Assembly: GCF_023145695.1 (NCBI RefSeq)
Contig: NZ_JAJHVV010000004.1
Coordinates: forward strand, 124,001-188,000
DNA length: 64,000 nt
Source: Vibrio amylolyticus
GTDB taxonomy: Bacteria; Pseudomonadota; Gammaproteobacteria; Enterobacterales; Vibrionaceae
Direction of reading: 5' to 3'
Part shown: positions 29,943-40,047 of the stretch, one piece after another
Numbering within the stretch: the first letter of the stretch is position 1
Layout: each line of letters starts with the position of its first letter
Made by a program: the position numbers and the translations under genes
Notes under the pieces: model-generated
Told to the model about the DNA's origin: nothing
Database searches by the model: none
Seen by the model: the letters and a program-made list of their open reading frames with translations, nothing else

Positions 29943-32543
29943 TTACTGGCGACGACGCCACATCATCAGGCCAAACAGAGACATCAATGCACCTACGCCA
30001 AATGAGCCACCCATTTTCAGCTCTAGAATGGCAGGATCATGATCCGAAGAGCGGAAGTGATCCTTGTATTGAGGGAAGTCACCTTTGTACTCTTGGTTAT
30101 AATCAAACAGCGTCGATTCTCCACCATTGATGTGCCAGTCTGTCGCATCAATGACTTTGTCTACTAAGCTCTCACTGATAAGAAGATGATCCAACGCACC
30201 CACTTCATCATTGTATGAGTAGCTCCAGCTCTTCGGATTCAGCATCGCAACCGCATTGATGTAACCATAGTTGTGGCTAATCACTGCGCCATCATCACCG
30301 AATTGTGGTTCGCCTGCGATAAAAGTATTACGTGCCGCTTTAATCTCTTTACCGTATTTCTCTTTGCTGTAGTCAGTCAAAATCAACATAGGGTCTTCCA
30401 TGCCATAAGAGTTCATGTCCCCTAGAATGATTTTATGCCCTTTGATCTCCTCTAGTGCATCTCCTAAAGCCACAGCAGCCGCAACGCGGAAGTTCTCACA
30501 AGAACCTTGTTTATCAACATCAACGCCACCTTGGCCGCCTTCTTGAACGGGTGCTGCATCTTCCCAGCACTTAGAGCCTTTCGATTTGAGGTGATTGACT
30601 GCAACGGTAATCTTCTCTTTAGTGCCTTTCACTTTGAACGTTGGCGCTAAAGAGTCTCGTTGGTAGTTTTTACCACTTTCAATCACCTTACCTGAATCAT
30701 CGATAACCTCTGGAGCCAGTTGGCTTGGCATCGCTATCACACGGCTTTTCTTAAGCTTCACCGCTTTACTTCGGTAAATCACACCGGTGGTGATGACATC
30801 GGTACCAATCGAATCAAGGTGGTTGGTTTCGCCATCCTGATTTGAATCTACCGCAACGAAAGAGTACTGATCTCTCTTCTTAGGAATACGTAGGTTTATT
30901 TGATCAACAAGCTGAGTAATAGCCCCGCTTTCACCAAAACCATTATTCTCAATTTCCATCAAGCCAACGATATCAGCATCAAGCAACAAGATGGCGTTTA
31001 CAATTTTCTCTTGTTGAACTTCAAACTCTTCATAGCTGTCCGCACCACGGTTACCACCATGTAGGTTTGAATCACCACCAAATGGTGAATTAAAGTAGTT
31101 GAGTACATTAAACGTTGCGATACGAAGATCACCACGATTCATTTCTGGACGTTCAGAGCGAGGGGTATTACGAACAAAGTGAGTACTGTTTAGCTGATTA
31201 GTCGCGATCAATCGGTACTCGTTATAGCTATAGCTCAACACACCTTCTAAACCCACAATCGTGTCATCAACTCGAATGAAATCTTCCGTTGAACCATTTT
31301 GGTCCGCATCTGTACGTCCAAAGTCAGGATAATAAGGCACCTCTCCTTTAGGTGCGTTTTGATCCGTTTCAACAAACAGACGGGCTAGCTCATTTTTCTC
31401 GGTTTGCTCTATCGCTTCTTCTGAGCCTGCTGCAAACAGCTGGTTAGGCTGCATGTTAATTTCGCCTTGCGCTAGCACCATATTGTTACGACGGCTCGCG
31501 TAATCATAACCAAATGTCCGGGTGACACGCATATCAAGATCTTCAGTCGTTCTCACCAGCATGCCTTCATAGCGCTCTAGTGTTTGCTCGAAGTTTGCAT
31601 CGCTATCCAGTATTTCAATATCAACCGCTTCTGGGGCTTCTTGCTCACCCGTTTTCACCCAGTTGTTGTTTTCAGCTTTTAGCTGAGTCAGGCTGTAATA
31701 CTCTTGAACCTTGCCCTTCACACAGACAACATCCCCAGCAACTAAATCTGATTGAGCCATATTGGTATGAATAAATAGGCCTTCAGATGTGCTTGGATTA
31801 TAGTCACCCTCTAAAGCTTGAAGATAAAAACCTTTGGTTAGCCCTGTTGTCACGGCTGAAACAACACCTTCAACAAAGTACTCTTCATCGGTGATATACG
31901 GGTAGCCATCGATAAATGGTGAAGTGTCACCTTCGCCTTGAATCTCTTGTATTGAGGTAAAGACAGGAGTTGAACCATCTTGGGTACAGGCAAAAGGCTG
32001 CGGTGGTTCAATAATATCTAGCAAGCCTAATCCGTCGATATTGTCTTTGGCTAATGCTACCCACTGTGGGGCTTGATAAGTTGTAGAAGGGGTTAAGTCA
32101 GCGCGCACTAAGGTGACATCTTCACCCCATTTAACCTTCCCCATGACACCCATCATGTCGTGGACAGTGCCATCAAGGTTAAGCAGTGCGACAGGATCAT
32201 CACCGTTGAAATTAATAACCGAACCGTTTCTAATATCGCTAACAGCAACGATATCGGCACTAAGTTCGTCACGATTGTGTGAAATAACCAAAACATCATT
32301 CGCTTCAATCACCAAGCCAGATAGTGAAAGTGTTGTGTCCCAACTGCCTCCACCATTTGACGACTTTGCTAATTCAAAGTTATCTAGGCTAACGGCTGTA
32401 TCTCCAGTATTGGCTATCTCAAGTGCTTTGTTGTACGAACTGCCTTCCACATATTGAGAAATGACCACATCTGCTAGCACAGGCGTGGCCAACGTAGAGC
32501 TCATTGCGAGAGCAAGCAAGCTACGTGTAAATTTGGTTTCCAT
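29943..32543 (-). CDS. xds: Secreted endonuclease/exonuclease of the Xds/ExeM type with GlyGly-CTERM tail
   Basis: This 866-residue protein is of the extracellular nuclease family that in V. cholerae (Xds) degrades environmental and neutrophil DNA and helps use DNA as nutrient. A signal peptide (SLLALAMSSTLATPVLADV) is followed by a lamin-tail-like region (about 25-150), an OB-like region and the endonuclease/exonuclease/phosphatase domain (IATFNVLNYFNSPFGG to SSDHDPAILELK). The last 22 residues (GGSFGVGALMSLFGLMMWRRRQ in two halves: Gly-Gly with a hydrophobic span, then Arg-rich end) form a GlyGly-CTERM signal, known for rhombosortase processing and type II secretion. Its place between pabA and trpS matches V. 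cholerae as I recall. Confidence 0.88.
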   Translation of the reverse strand: METKFTRSLLALAMSSTLATPVLADVVISQYVEGSSYNKALEIANTGDTAVSLDNFELAKSSNGGGSWDTTLSLSGLVIEANDVLVISHNRDELSADIVAVSDIRNGSVINFNGDDPVALLNLDGTVHDMMGVMGKVKWGEDVTLVRADLTPSTTYQAPQWVALAKDNIDGLGLLDIIEPPQPFACTQDGSTPVFTSIQEIQGEGDTSPFIDGYPYITDEEYFVEGVVSAVTTGLTKGFYLQALEGDYNPSTSEGLFIHTNMAQSDLVAGDVVCVKGKVQEYYSLTQLKAENNNWVKTGEQEAPEAVDIEILDSDANFEQTLERYEGMLVRTTEDLDMRVTRTFGYDYASRRNNMVLAQGEINMQPNQLFAAGSEEAIEQTEKNELARLFVETDQNAPKGEVPYYPDFGRTDADQNGSTEDFIRVDDTIVGLEGVLSYSYNEYRLIATNQLNSTHFVRNTPRSERPEMNRGDLRIATFNVLNYFNSPFGGDSNLHGGNRGADSYEEFEVQQEKIVNAILLLDADIVGLMEIENNGFGESGAITQLVDQINLRIPKKRDQYSFVAVDSNQDGETNHLDSIGTDVITTGVIYRSKAVKLKKSRVIAMPSQLAPEVIDDSGKVIESGKNYQRDSLAPTFKVKGTKEKITVAVNHLKSKGSKCWEDAAPVQEGGQGGVDVDKQGSCENFRVAAAVALGDALEEIKGHKIILGDMNSYGMEDPMLILTDYSKEKYGKEIKAARNTFIAGEPQFGDDGAVISHNYGYINAVAMLNPKSWSYSYNDEVGALDHLLISESLVDKVIDATDWHINGGESTLFDYNQEYKGDFPQYKDHFRSSDHDPAILELKMGGSFGVGALMSLFGLMMWRRRQ

Positions 32544-32684
32544 TATCCACCTCTAATTACCCTCTCAAAATGTCGAGTTTGCATTCTGGAAGGTGTTCCA
32601 TATCACGTTAATTGAATTGTCGTTTTTATTTTGCGCGTTCAGTGTTGGACTTTTATGTAAGTTATAAAAACATTCACATGACAT

Positions 32685-32698
32685 ATCGAGATCTCGAT
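32685..32698. repeat. Perfect 14-base palindrome upstream of the nuclease gene
   Basis: ATCGAGATCTCGAT equals its own reverse complement. It lies 142 bases upstream of the nuclease start, in a region likely to hold its promoter. It is a candidate operator for a dimeric regulator and contains one GATC Dam site at its centre. Confidence 0.6.
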
Positions 32699-32803
32699 CT
32701 CATTTGCTAATCTAATATCTGAATCAAGCGCATGCTTTCAACAAACCAAGTAAACGGGAAAACAATAATGTGGAGGAAGATGCAGGTAACTGATGGATAT
32801 ATA

Positions 32804-32837
32804 AATAAAAAAGCCCTTAACTCTCGTTAAGGGCTTG
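32804..32837 (-). terminator. Intrinsic terminator of trpS
   Basis: Arms AAGCCCTTAA and TTAAGGGCTT flank CGAGAG on the minus strand and run into TTTTATTTAT, about 55 bases past the trpS stop. Confidence 0.9.
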
Positions 32838-32891
32838 TAGAATTGAGCTTATATAAACAATGAAAATGGCGCTTATATTGAATCAATATCT

Positions 32892-33911
32892 CTATGGGCG
32901 CGTAACAAAACCAACGGCTTCGTACGCTTTCTTCAGTGTCACAGCAGCGCGTTCAGACGCTTTTTCAGCACCCGCTTTCATTACGCTGTCCATGTAAGCG
33001 CGATCTTCACGAATACGACGGTATTCCGCTTGAATTGGCTCTAACATTTCAACAATAGCTTGGCCGACATCTTTCTTAAATGGACCATACATTTCAACGC
33101 CTTTGTAGTCTGCTTCGATCTCTTCAAACGACTTACCCGTCGCTGCAGAGTACAGACCCATTAGGTTAGAAATACCCGCTTTGTTTTCCCAATCGTTGGC
33201 AATACGTGGCGGAGTTTCTGTATCCGTTTGCGCTTTATTAATCTTTTTAAGGATTGATTTTGGCTCTTCAAGCAAGGTAATAACGTTCTTACGGTTATCA
33301 TCTGATTTGGACATCTTCTTCGTCGCATCTTGCAAGCTCATTACGCGAGCATTCACCGTTGGGATATACGGCTCTGGAATCTGGAAGAGTGGCTGCTCTG
33401 GCGTGCTGTAAAGATTGTTAAAGCGAGTCGCGATGTCACGAGCAAGCTCTAGGTGTTGCTTTTGGTCGTTACCGACAGGCACTTGGTGAGCACCATAAAG
33501 CAAAATATCAGCCGCCATCAGGACTGGGTAGCCAAATAAACCCGCGTTTACGTCATTCGCGTAACGGGCAGACTTATCTTTAAACTGAGTCATGCGGCTC
33601 AGCTCACCCATTTGGGTATAACAGTTAAGAAGCCAACCAAGTTGAGCATGCTCTGGTACGTGTGACTGAACAAATAGCGTGCTCTTCTTTGGGTCAACAC
33701 CAACAGCAAGACAGATTGCTAATGCGTCTAGAGTCGCTTCATGTAACGCTTTTGGATCTTGACGAACCGTAATCGCGTGAAGGTCTACAACACAGTACTG
33801 GCAATCGTAGTCATCTTGCATCTGTTGCCATTGACGTAGAGCACCCAAATAATTACCGATACTAAGTTCACCTGACGGTTGAACGCCACTCAATACAATG
33901 GGTTTGCTCAT
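32892..33911 (-). CDS. trpS: Tryptophanyl-tRNA synthetase
   Basis: TrpS charges tRNA-Trp with tryptophan. The 339-residue class-I synthetase has the HIGH-equivalent motif in [16 protein letters not shown] (about 13-28) and the KMSKS loop in [11 protein letters not shown] (about 197-207). Length fits the family (334 in E. coli). It lies downstream of gph, but a terminator between them (33946-33981) suggests its own promoter. Confidence 0.97.
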   Translation of the reverse strand: MSKPIVLSGVQPSGELSIGNYLGALRQWQQMQDDYDCQYCVVDLHAITVRQDPKALHEATLDALAICLAVGVDPKKSTLFVQSHVPEHAQLGWLLNCYTQMGELSRMTQFKDKSARYANDVNAGLFGYPVLMAADILLYGAHQVPVGNDQKQHLELARDIATRFNNLYSTPEQPLFQIPEPYIPTVNARVMSLQDATKKMSKSDDNRKNVITLLEEPKSILKKINKAQTDTETPPRIANDWENKAGISNLMGLYSAATGKSFEEIEADYKGVEMYGPFKKDVGQAIVEMLEPIQAEYRRIREDRAYMDSVMKAGAEKASERAAVTLKKAYEAVGFVTRP

Positions 33912-33945
33912 GCTTATGATTCCTTTGACTTCTTATATAATTCGA

Positions 33946-33981
33946 TTAAAAAAACCGTATCAAATTCATCAATACGGTTTT
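33946..33981 (-). terminator. Intrinsic terminator between gph and trpS
   Basis: Minus-strand arms AAACCGTAT and ATACGGTTT flank an 11-base loop and are followed by TTTTAAT. It lies about 80 bases after gph. Confidence 0.85.
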
Positions 33982-34058
33982 AGCAGTGTACTCATTGGCA
34001 AGTATATTACCAGAGGCATTCTGCAAGTTTTCTAAGCTTTGTTCTGAAACCAAGAGCT

Positions 34059-34745
34059 TTACGCTGAAACTAAGACAACTTCTAGTAATTGTGAAATATC
34101 ATCAGCGACGTAGTCTGGGTTAGAAACTGAAATTGGCTCACCATGGTTATAGCCATAAGTCAGACCAAACGAGTGGCAATTCGCATTCTTCGCCGCTTTA
34201 ATATCATTGCTCGAATCACCGACCATCAACATTTCATCGGCCTTAAGCTCGTGCTTTTCCAGCAACCAGTTAAGCGCCATTGGATTTGGCTTTTTCTCTG
34301 GGAAAGAGTCACCACCAATCACATCAACAAAGTACTTAGCAATATCATGTTGCGCCAAGACGTCAGGAACGAATTTAGACGGTTTATTGGTCACCAATGC
34401 CATGGTAAAGCCCGCTTTGTCTAATTCAGCTAATGTCTCTTTGACAGACGGGTATAAATGACTGAGTTTGTGGCCACCTTGCTCATAAAAGTCATCAAAC
34501 AAGATACGAGCTTTACTGCGAGTTTCTTCACTCAGTTCAGGATCGACCGTCAAGTTTTGGCTAAGCGCTCGACCAATCAAAATATCAGCACCATTACCGA
34601 CATAATCACGAACTTGCTCTTCGGTTACCGATGGAAAACCGAGTTCTTGAACCGCTTGATCAGCGGCGACAGCTAAGTCAGGCACACTATCAAGTAATGT
34701 TCCGTCTAAATCAAAAGCGATCAGTTTAATTGAGCTTAACGACAT
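34059..34745 (-). CDS. gph: Phosphoglycolate phosphatase
   Basis: Gph removes phosphate from 2-phosphoglycolate, produced in repair of 3-phosphoglycolate DNA ends. The 228-residue HAD-family protein has motif I AFDLDGTLLDS (nucleophile Asp), motif II LVTNKP and motif IV GDSSNDIKAAKNA. I chose the ATG at 34745 with an AGGAAG site; the longer frame to 34826 has no family support and overlaps the rpe terminator. Its partner genes rpe and trpS flank it as in E. coli. Confidence 0.94.
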   Translation of the reverse strand: MSLSSIKLIAFDLDGTLLDSVPDLAVAADQAVQELGFPSVTEEQVRDYVGNGADILIGRALSQNLTVDPELSEETRSKARILFDDFYEQGGHKLSHLYPSVKETLAELDKAGFTMALVTNKPSKFVPDVLAQHDIAKYFVDVIGGDSFPEKKPNPMALNWLLEKHELKADEMLMVGDSSNDIKAAKNANCHSFGLTYGYNHGEPISVSNPDYVADDISQLLEVVLVSA

Positions 34746-34767
34746 CTTTCTTCCTACTCTAATACTT

Positions 34768-34795
34768 ATAAAAAAAGGGGCATCGTGGCCCCTTA
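34768..34795 (-). terminator. Intrinsic terminator between rpe and gph
   Basis: Minus-strand arms AAGGGGC and GCCCCTT flank CACGAT and are followed by TTTTATA. It sits between two genes that are continuous in the E. coli operon. Confidence 0.85.
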
Positions 34796-34826
34796 ATATC
34801 AAATTTATCTTATTATGCTTGAGCAT

Positions 34827-35504
34827 TTACTTCTTATTAACTTGAGCAAGCTCAGCACGCATCTCATCAATCACTTCTTTGTAATTTGGCTGATTAAAAA
34901 TTGCCGAACCTGCGACAAACATATCCGCACCCGCTTCGGCGATTTCACGAATATTATCAACCTTAACACCACCATCGATTTCCAAACGGATATCGCGACC
35001 GGATTCATCAATCATCTTGCGAACGGCACGCAATTTATCAAGCGTATTCGGAATGAAAGATTGCCCACCAAAGCCAGGGTTTACTGACATCAGCAAAATC
35101 ATATCCACTTTATCCATGATGTAATCTAGGCAAGACAGAGGCGTTGCAGGATTTAACACTACGCCCGCTTTACAGCCGTGTTCTTTAATTAGCTGAAGTG
35201 TACGATCAATATGCTCTGACGCTTCGACGTGGAACGTAATCATTGAGGCGCCTGCTTTGGCAAACTCAGGAACAATGCTATCCACTGGTTTCACCATGAG
35301 GTGTACATCGATAGGTGCAGTAATGCCGTAATCACGGAGTGCTTTACAAATTGGCGCGCCAAACGTTAGGTTCGGTACATAGTGGTTATCCATGACATCA
35401 AAGTGCACAACATCGGCACCGTCCGCGAGTACTCTCTCAACATCTTCGCCTAGGCGAGCAAAATCTGCAGATAAAATGGATGGAGCGATAAGAAAGTCTT
35501 TCAT
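34827..35504 (-). CDS. rpe: Ribulose-phosphate 3-epimerase
   Basis: Rpe interconverts ribulose 5-phosphate and xylulose 5-phosphate in the pentose phosphate pathway. The 225-residue TIM barrel begins [21 protein letters not shown] and has the metal ligands in [22 protein letters not shown] and the EIDGGV segment (about 175). Length matches the family. A terminator follows; the 244-base upstream region to dam has no gene. Confidence 0.97.
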   Translation of the reverse strand: MKDFLIAPSILSADFARLGEDVERVLADGADVVHFDVMDNHYVPNLTFGAPICKALRDYGITAPIDVHLMVKPVDSIVPEFAKAGASMITFHVEASEHIDRTLQLIKEHGCKAGVVLNPATPLSCLDYIMDKVDMILLMSVNPGFGGQSFIPNTLDKLRAVRKMIDESGRDIRLEIDGGVKVDNIREIAEAGADMFVAGSAIFNQPNYKEVIDEMRAELAQVNKK

Positions 35505-35748
35505 ACCTAGCCTCTGTGCTATGTCTGTAATGGATTCAGCTTTAATGGGTCAGTGCATAAAAGCTCGATGCTTAAATGGATAAGCAGCTAACGGGTGCAT
35601 ATTGAACCGAGAAAAACTATTTAGATAAAATTGGCGTTGAACAAGTTTCGCGCGCAATTCTACCTAAGCAAGCAGTGAGATCCTAGTGTTTAGCCGAAAC
35701 TTGAGAGAATAAACTTGAGGCTGAGTGCAGAGAAGTTAGTTAAGGGCG

Positions 35749-36594
35749 TTATGCGGAATTGTCGGCAATATGATTCTGTTTGTCGTAAAACAGTGCCAGT
35801 AGTTCATCCACTTTATTTCGCCCAGCACCATTACGGCTAATCGTACGCTTTACTTTAACCACGTTTAGCTCTGCACCATGATACAGACGACGAGTCAGTG
35901 TTGTATCGTGGTTGGAAATAAGCACGGGGATTCCACGTTCATAGGCCGCTTTTTCTGCAACATCGGCTAATGCCGCTTGATCATCCAATGAAAAACCATT
36001 GCCTGCGTAAGAGGTAAAGTTAGCCGTTGTCGACAGTGGCGCATAAGGAGGATCGCAATAAACAACACTCCCCTTGCGAGCACGCTTGAACGTATCCACG
36101 TAGCCTTCACAGATGAAGGTCGCTTTCTTCGCTTTTTGTGCAAAGAATTCCATTTCCGCTTCAGGGAAGTACGGTTTTTTATAAGAACCGAAAGGGACGT
36201 TAAAGCCACCCTTCTTGTTATAACGACACAGTCCGTTAAAACCAAAACGGTTCATATAGAGAAAGGCCAAAGAGCGGTACATCACATCATCAGTGGCATT
36301 GAACTGAGCGCGTACATCTAAATAGACTTCTTTTTGATTATGATGGGGGGTAAACCAACGTTTAGCTTCAGAAATATAAAGCTCAGGCTGCTCTTTAAGT
36401 AAGTTATAAAGATTGATTAGATCAGGATTAATATCGGCAAGCAGATACTGCTCAAAGTCCGTATTAAGAAATACAGAGCCCGCACCAACGAAGGGTTCAA
36501 TTAATTTTCGAGCAGGTGGCAGGTGATGTTGGATATCTTCAACTAGGCCATATTTACCACCAGCCCATTTTAGAAAGGCACGCTGCTTTTTCAT
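35749..36594 (-). CDS. dam: DNA adenine methyltransferase (GATC)
   Basis: Dam methylates adenine in GATC sites, directing mismatch repair and replication timing; in V. cholerae it is essential because chromosome II initiation depends on it. The 281-residue protein has AdoMet motif FVGAGSVF (about 36-43) and catalytic DPPY (about 180). The start KKQRAFLKWAGGKYGLVEDI is typical. It lies 69 bases after damX in the aroK-aroB-damX-dam order. Confidence 0.97.
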   Translation of the reverse strand: MKKQRAFLKWAGGKYGLVEDIQHHLPPARKLIEPFVGAGSVFLNTDFEQYLLADINPDLINLYNLLKEQPELYISEAKRWFTPHHNQKEVYLDVRAQFNATDDVMYRSLAFLYMNRFGFNGLCRYNKKGGFNVPFGSYKKPYFPEAEMEFFAQKAKKATFICEGYVDTFKRARKGSVVYCDPPYAPLSTTANFTSYAGNGFSLDDQAALADVAEKAAYERGIPVLISNHDTTLTRRLYHGAELNVVKVKRTISRNGAGRNKVDELLALFYDKQNHIADNSA

Positions 36595-36663
36595 CTACTG
36601 CTCTGTCTATCCACCACAAAATAAGGGTGCGGAATGTAACACATTTTCGCGCTAACCTCAGTG

Positions 36664-38169
36664 TTATTTTGCACGTTCAATTTCGCGATGCACTTGGCTC
36701 ATTGATTTTGCCCATGGGCTAAGCTCTTGAAGCTCTTTTGGTAACGTTTCTACCGCATCACGAGCAATTTGTATGGTCGGGTAGTTTTCATAAGTCACGA
36801 TGTACCATTCGACTTCATTTCGAACGGTAGGGTAGATACGTACACTGTTTTGAAGTGAGTACTGTTCAATAAACATTTGAACTTCGCTCAAAGAGTTCAT
36901 TGCCGCTAACTGAAGTGTGTAACTTCGAGGGGAGAACCCAAGTAGCGCCTCTCTCGAGAAAGAGAACGTAATGGTCTTTTCTGTTGGCGGCTGCTCTTCT
37001 GCGCTTTCTACTTCAACAGCCTCTCCACGATCTACATCAACCTTCGTCTCGCTAGATTGCTGTTTAGCATCGGCAATAGCGTTATCAATATTGCTTGTAT
37101 CCACGGGTTTATCATCAAGTAAAGCGTCAACCACATCCGAGGTAATGACCACACGCTGCTGATTATCGTCGGCAGAGCCAACGCTAACGGTTTGATCAAC
37201 CACATCATCAGGCAAAGATAGACTGTCATCGTCTGCGCCTTGATAACTAGGGTCAATGACATCAGCCTCTTGCTCTTGAGCCACTTGGCTATCAGTTGTA
37301 TCGACAGAGGAAGAGACACTAGGCAATGTCGGGATCACTGTTTGTTCAAGATTCTCAGTAATCTGCTGTGCTTTTTCGTCGGGTGAAGGTTGCCCCATCA
37401 TCCAGTAGTACCCACCACCAATAGCAAGTAACAGTAGAATGATTATCGCTGCTATTTTTGCAGGTGAACCAACAATTGAACGGATGATGATGCGTTTTTC
37501 CACTTTATGATCCCCTAATGCCATGATTTCACCGGGTAACGGTAATGTCTTTTTATACACCTGACGAACTCGCCTCTCGAGATCGTTATCAACATAACGG
37601 ATCACCAGAAACTCAAAAAAGCGGTCAGCTTCTTCTTCACTAAGCATATCGACTTCAAGCTCAATTGGCTTATGCTCTTGACCATAGCTTAGGCGAGTCA
37701 GCAGACCTTCAATACTGTTAGACTTTGCAAAAAGGACGACATTGATACTCCAGTGTGGGTCACTTTGTGCTTCAAGCACTAGCATCCAGAGCTCTGAAAT
37801 AAAAGATTCAGTCAATAGGTGAGCATCGTCAACCACGATCACTAGATCACAAGGCTCACCATCTAAGATCAATTTAAGGCTATCAATGAGTGAATCTTGC
37901 GGACTAAAGAGAGGGTTAGAAATGACTTGATTTAAAATGGTAGAACGTCGCTGAGTGTCATCTTGATTTGGGTGACACATCAATAATGACTGGTTTTTAT
38001 CTTGAGCCCAAGCTTCCAAATAACGCTGTGCCAACCATGATTTTCCAGCACCAATCTCGCCACCAACCGTGACAAGGTTAGAACCAAAATTGGTTAACAG
38101 TTGTAAGCGCTCAAGCAACTCGGTCTGAGACTCTAACTCCAACACACGGGATTCATGCGTCAAACTCAT
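36664..38169 (-). CDS. damX: Cell division protein DamX (AAA + SPOR)
   Basis: DamX localises to the division ring through its SPOR domain. The 501-residue protein has a cytoplasmic ATPase-like domain with P-loop GGEIGAGKSWLAQRY (about 37-51), a single transmembrane segment (AIIILLLLAIGGGYYWMM, about 238-255) and a long acidic linker. The C-terminal SPOR domain (YTLQLAAMNSLSEVQMFIEQ to YENYPTIQIARDAVETLP) follows. E. coli DamX is 428 residues, so this one has a longer linker. Confidence 0.92.
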   Translation of the reverse strand: MSLTHESRVLELESQTELLERLQLLTNFGSNLVTVGGEIGAGKSWLAQRYLEAWAQDKNQSLLMCHPNQDDTQRRSTILNQVISNPLFSPQDSLIDSLKLILDGEPCDLVIVVDDAHLLTESFISELWMLVLEAQSDPHWSINVVLFAKSNSIEGLLTRLSYGQEHKPIELEVDMLSEEEADRFFEFLVIRYVDNDLERRVRQVYKKTLPLPGEIMALGDHKVEKRIIIRSIVGSPAKIAAIIILLLLAIGGGYYWMMGQPSPDEKAQQITENLEQTVIPTLPSVSSSVDTTDSQVAQEQEADVIDPSYQGADDDSLSLPDDVVDQTVSVGSADDNQQRVVITSDVVDALLDDKPVDTSNIDNAIADAKQQSSETKVDVDRGEAVEVESAEEQPPTEKTITFSFSREALLGFSPRSYTLQLAAMNSLSEVQMFIEQYSLQNSVRIYPTVRNEVEWYIVTYENYPTIQIARDAVETLPKELQELSPWAKSMSQVHREIERAK

Positions 38170-38208
38170 TAGGCCGTCCTACTGACAGTTCACTGTCTAG
38201 AAATAAAA

Positions 38209-39315
38209 TTATACGCTACGACAAAAATCGATGGCTTGCTCAAGCACGCTCTCAGGAACACCTTTAACGACTTCAGCTGTACCAATACTGGTTGGCAATA
38301 CTAAGCGAAGCTCTCCGGCCAATACCTTTTTGTCTCTCATCATGTGCTTCATAAAATCACCAAAAGCCATGCTTTCTGGAGTATGCACAGGTAACTTGGC
38401 ACTTTTCAGTATAGAAATAATTCGCGTAACTTGCTGCTCAGAGATTAATCCCTGTAGCTGAGCGGTCTTCGCGGCCATTACCGTTCCTGATGAAACTGCT
38501 TCCCCATGCAACCAGTTACCATACCCTAGTTCTGCTTCAATGGCATGACCAAATGTATGACCCAAGTTCAATAATGCACGAATACCGGACTCTTTTTCAT
38601 CCAGTGCAACGACTTCGGCTTTTATTTCACAACAACGAGAGATGGCGTAGTTAAGTGCTTCTTTATCAAGCGCATAGAGTTTATCTAAGTTCTCTTCTAA
38701 CCAAACAAAGAAAGCGTCATCATAAATAATACCGTACTTAATGACTTCAGCGATGCCTGCCGCAAACTCTCGCTCTGGCAACGTCGATAAACAGTTAGTA
38801 TCAATGATGACGGATTTAGGCTGATAAAACGCCCCGATCATGTTTTTGCCAAGCGGGTGATTCACGGCAGTTTTACCGCCAACAGAAGAATCCACTTGAG
38901 AAAGTAATGTGGTAGGAATTTGGACAAAATCAACGCCGCGCTGATAGCACGAAGCAGAGAATCCTACAAGATCACCGATAACGCCACCACCAAGTGCAAC
39001 CACTACAACATCACGGCTGTAGCTCCCTTCCAATAGGAAGTTCATCACTTGATTAAACGTATCGAGGCTCTTGTACTGTTCACCATCAGGTAATTCTAAT
39101 AGTGAAACATCACAACCAAGCTCTTTAAACTGAGTCAAAATTTGATCAGCATAAAGCGGTGCCACAGTCACATTACTGATAACCACGACTTTCTGATAGG
39201 CAGAAAATTCTTGATTGAGATAAGAAGAAAAAAGTTGTGCCGAATTATCAAATAATCCGGCACCGATAGAGATTGGGTAGCTTCGCTCGCCCAAACTGAC
39301 CGTAATCCGTTCCAT
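38209..39315 (-). CDS. aroB: 3-dehydroquinate synthase
   Basis: AroB converts DAHP to 3-dehydroquinate in the shikimate pathway. The 368-residue enzyme has an N-terminal Rossmann-like NAD+ domain ([45 protein letters not shown], in the segments GGGVIGD and SSVGGKT). A zinc-binding C-terminal domain carries the HTFGHAIE motif. It follows aroK by 25 bases, so the two are cotranscribed. Confidence 0.97.
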   Translation of the reverse strand: MERITVSLGERSYPISIGAGLFDNSAQLFSSYLNQEFSAYQKVVVISNVTVAPLYADQILTQFKELGCDVSLLELPDGEQYKSLDTFNQVMNFLLEGSYSRDVVVVALGGGVIGDLVGFSASCYQRGVDFVQIPTTLLSQVDSSVGGKTAVNHPLGKNMIGAFYQPKSVIIDTNCLSTLPEREFAAGIAEVIKYGIIYDDAFFVWLEENLDKLYALDKEALNYAISRCCEIKAEVVALDEKESGIRALLNLGHTFGHAIEAELGYGNWLHGEAVSSGTVMAAKTAQLQGLISEQQVTRIISILKSAKLPVHTPESMAFGDFMKHMMRDKKVLAGELRLVLPTSIGTAEVVKGVPESVLEQAIDFCRSV

Positions 39316-39340
39316 GGTTTGCTCTCCGATAAAAAACGAC

Positions 39341-39859
39341 TTAACGTTCTTCTAGCATTTTTACGATCTGGTTGGCTACTACTTTTGCACTCTGGTCGTC
39401 TGTACGAACGGTATAATCTGCCACTTCTTCGTATAGATTATTGCGCTCATCCGCTAAAGACTCTAATACGTCTCTCGGATTGTCAGTTTGCAGCAGAGGA
39501 CGCTTCTTGTCGCGATTTGTACGCGCAAGTTGCTTTTCAATTGTTGTTTCTAAGTATACAACAACGCCTCGTGCAGATAGACGGTTACGGTTATCCTTAC
39601 TATTTACAGAGCCGCCCCCTGTCGCAAGAACAATGCCTTGCTTGTCAGTTAGATCGTTGATGACAGATTCTTCACGCTTACGGAAGCCATCTTCGCCCTC
39701 AACATCAAAAACCCATGCGATATCAGCACCTGTGCGTTCTTCAATAACCGTATCAGAGTCTAAAAACTCCATATGCAGTTGTTGTGCAAGGTGTCTACCA
39801 ATTGTACTTTTGCCGGCGCCCATTGGGCCAACAAGAAAGATATTGCGTTTCTCAGCCAT
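39341..39859 (-). CDS. aroK: Shikimate kinase I
   Basis: AroK phosphorylates shikimate at the 3-hydroxyl with ATP. The 172-residue P-loop kinase has [11 protein letters not shown] (about 11-21), [16 protein letters not shown] (substrate-binding Asp) and [11 protein letters not shown]. It begins [20 protein letters not shown]. An AGGAG site precedes the ATG. It lies upstream of aroB. Confidence 0.97.
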   Translation of the reverse strand: MAEKRNIFLVGPMGAGKSTIGRHLAQQLHMEFLDSDTVIEERTGADIAWVFDVEGEDGFRKREESVINDLTDKQGIVLATGGGSVNSKDNRNRLSARGVVVYLETTIEKQLARTNRDKKRPLLQTDNPRDVLESLADERNNLYEEVADYTVRTDDQSAKVVANQIVKMLEER

Positions 39860-39898
39860 GTTTTTAGGAGTATTTTACATCGTTAATTCAATGACATC

Positions 39899-39945
39899 GC
39901 CACAAGTGACACCCGATATAATCAGGTCATATAATTGCTTGTGGC
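39899..39945. repeat. Inverted repeat in the aroK-pilQ intergenic region
   Basis: Perfect 8-base arms GCCACAAG (39899-39906) and CTTGTGGC (39938-39945) enclose 31 AT-rich bases that contain several TATA-like hexamers on both strands. It lies about 40 bases upstream of aroK, so it may flank the aroK promoter. Confidence 0.5.
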
Positions 39946-40047
39946 ACCTATTCCTCACAGATGTTTCGTGATAAGACCCGAAATTATCTAGATCTGATGC
40001 CACTAATGCAACTTTATTTTTTGTTGATCGCGATTATTTATTTTCTG

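Larger units (their letters stand above)
32544..32891. other. Intergenic region between nuclease gene and trpS
   Basis: This 348-base region holds a 14-base palindrome (32685-32698) upstream of the nuclease gene and the trpS terminator (32804-32837). No gene or RNA is visible in the rest. Confidence 0.5.
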
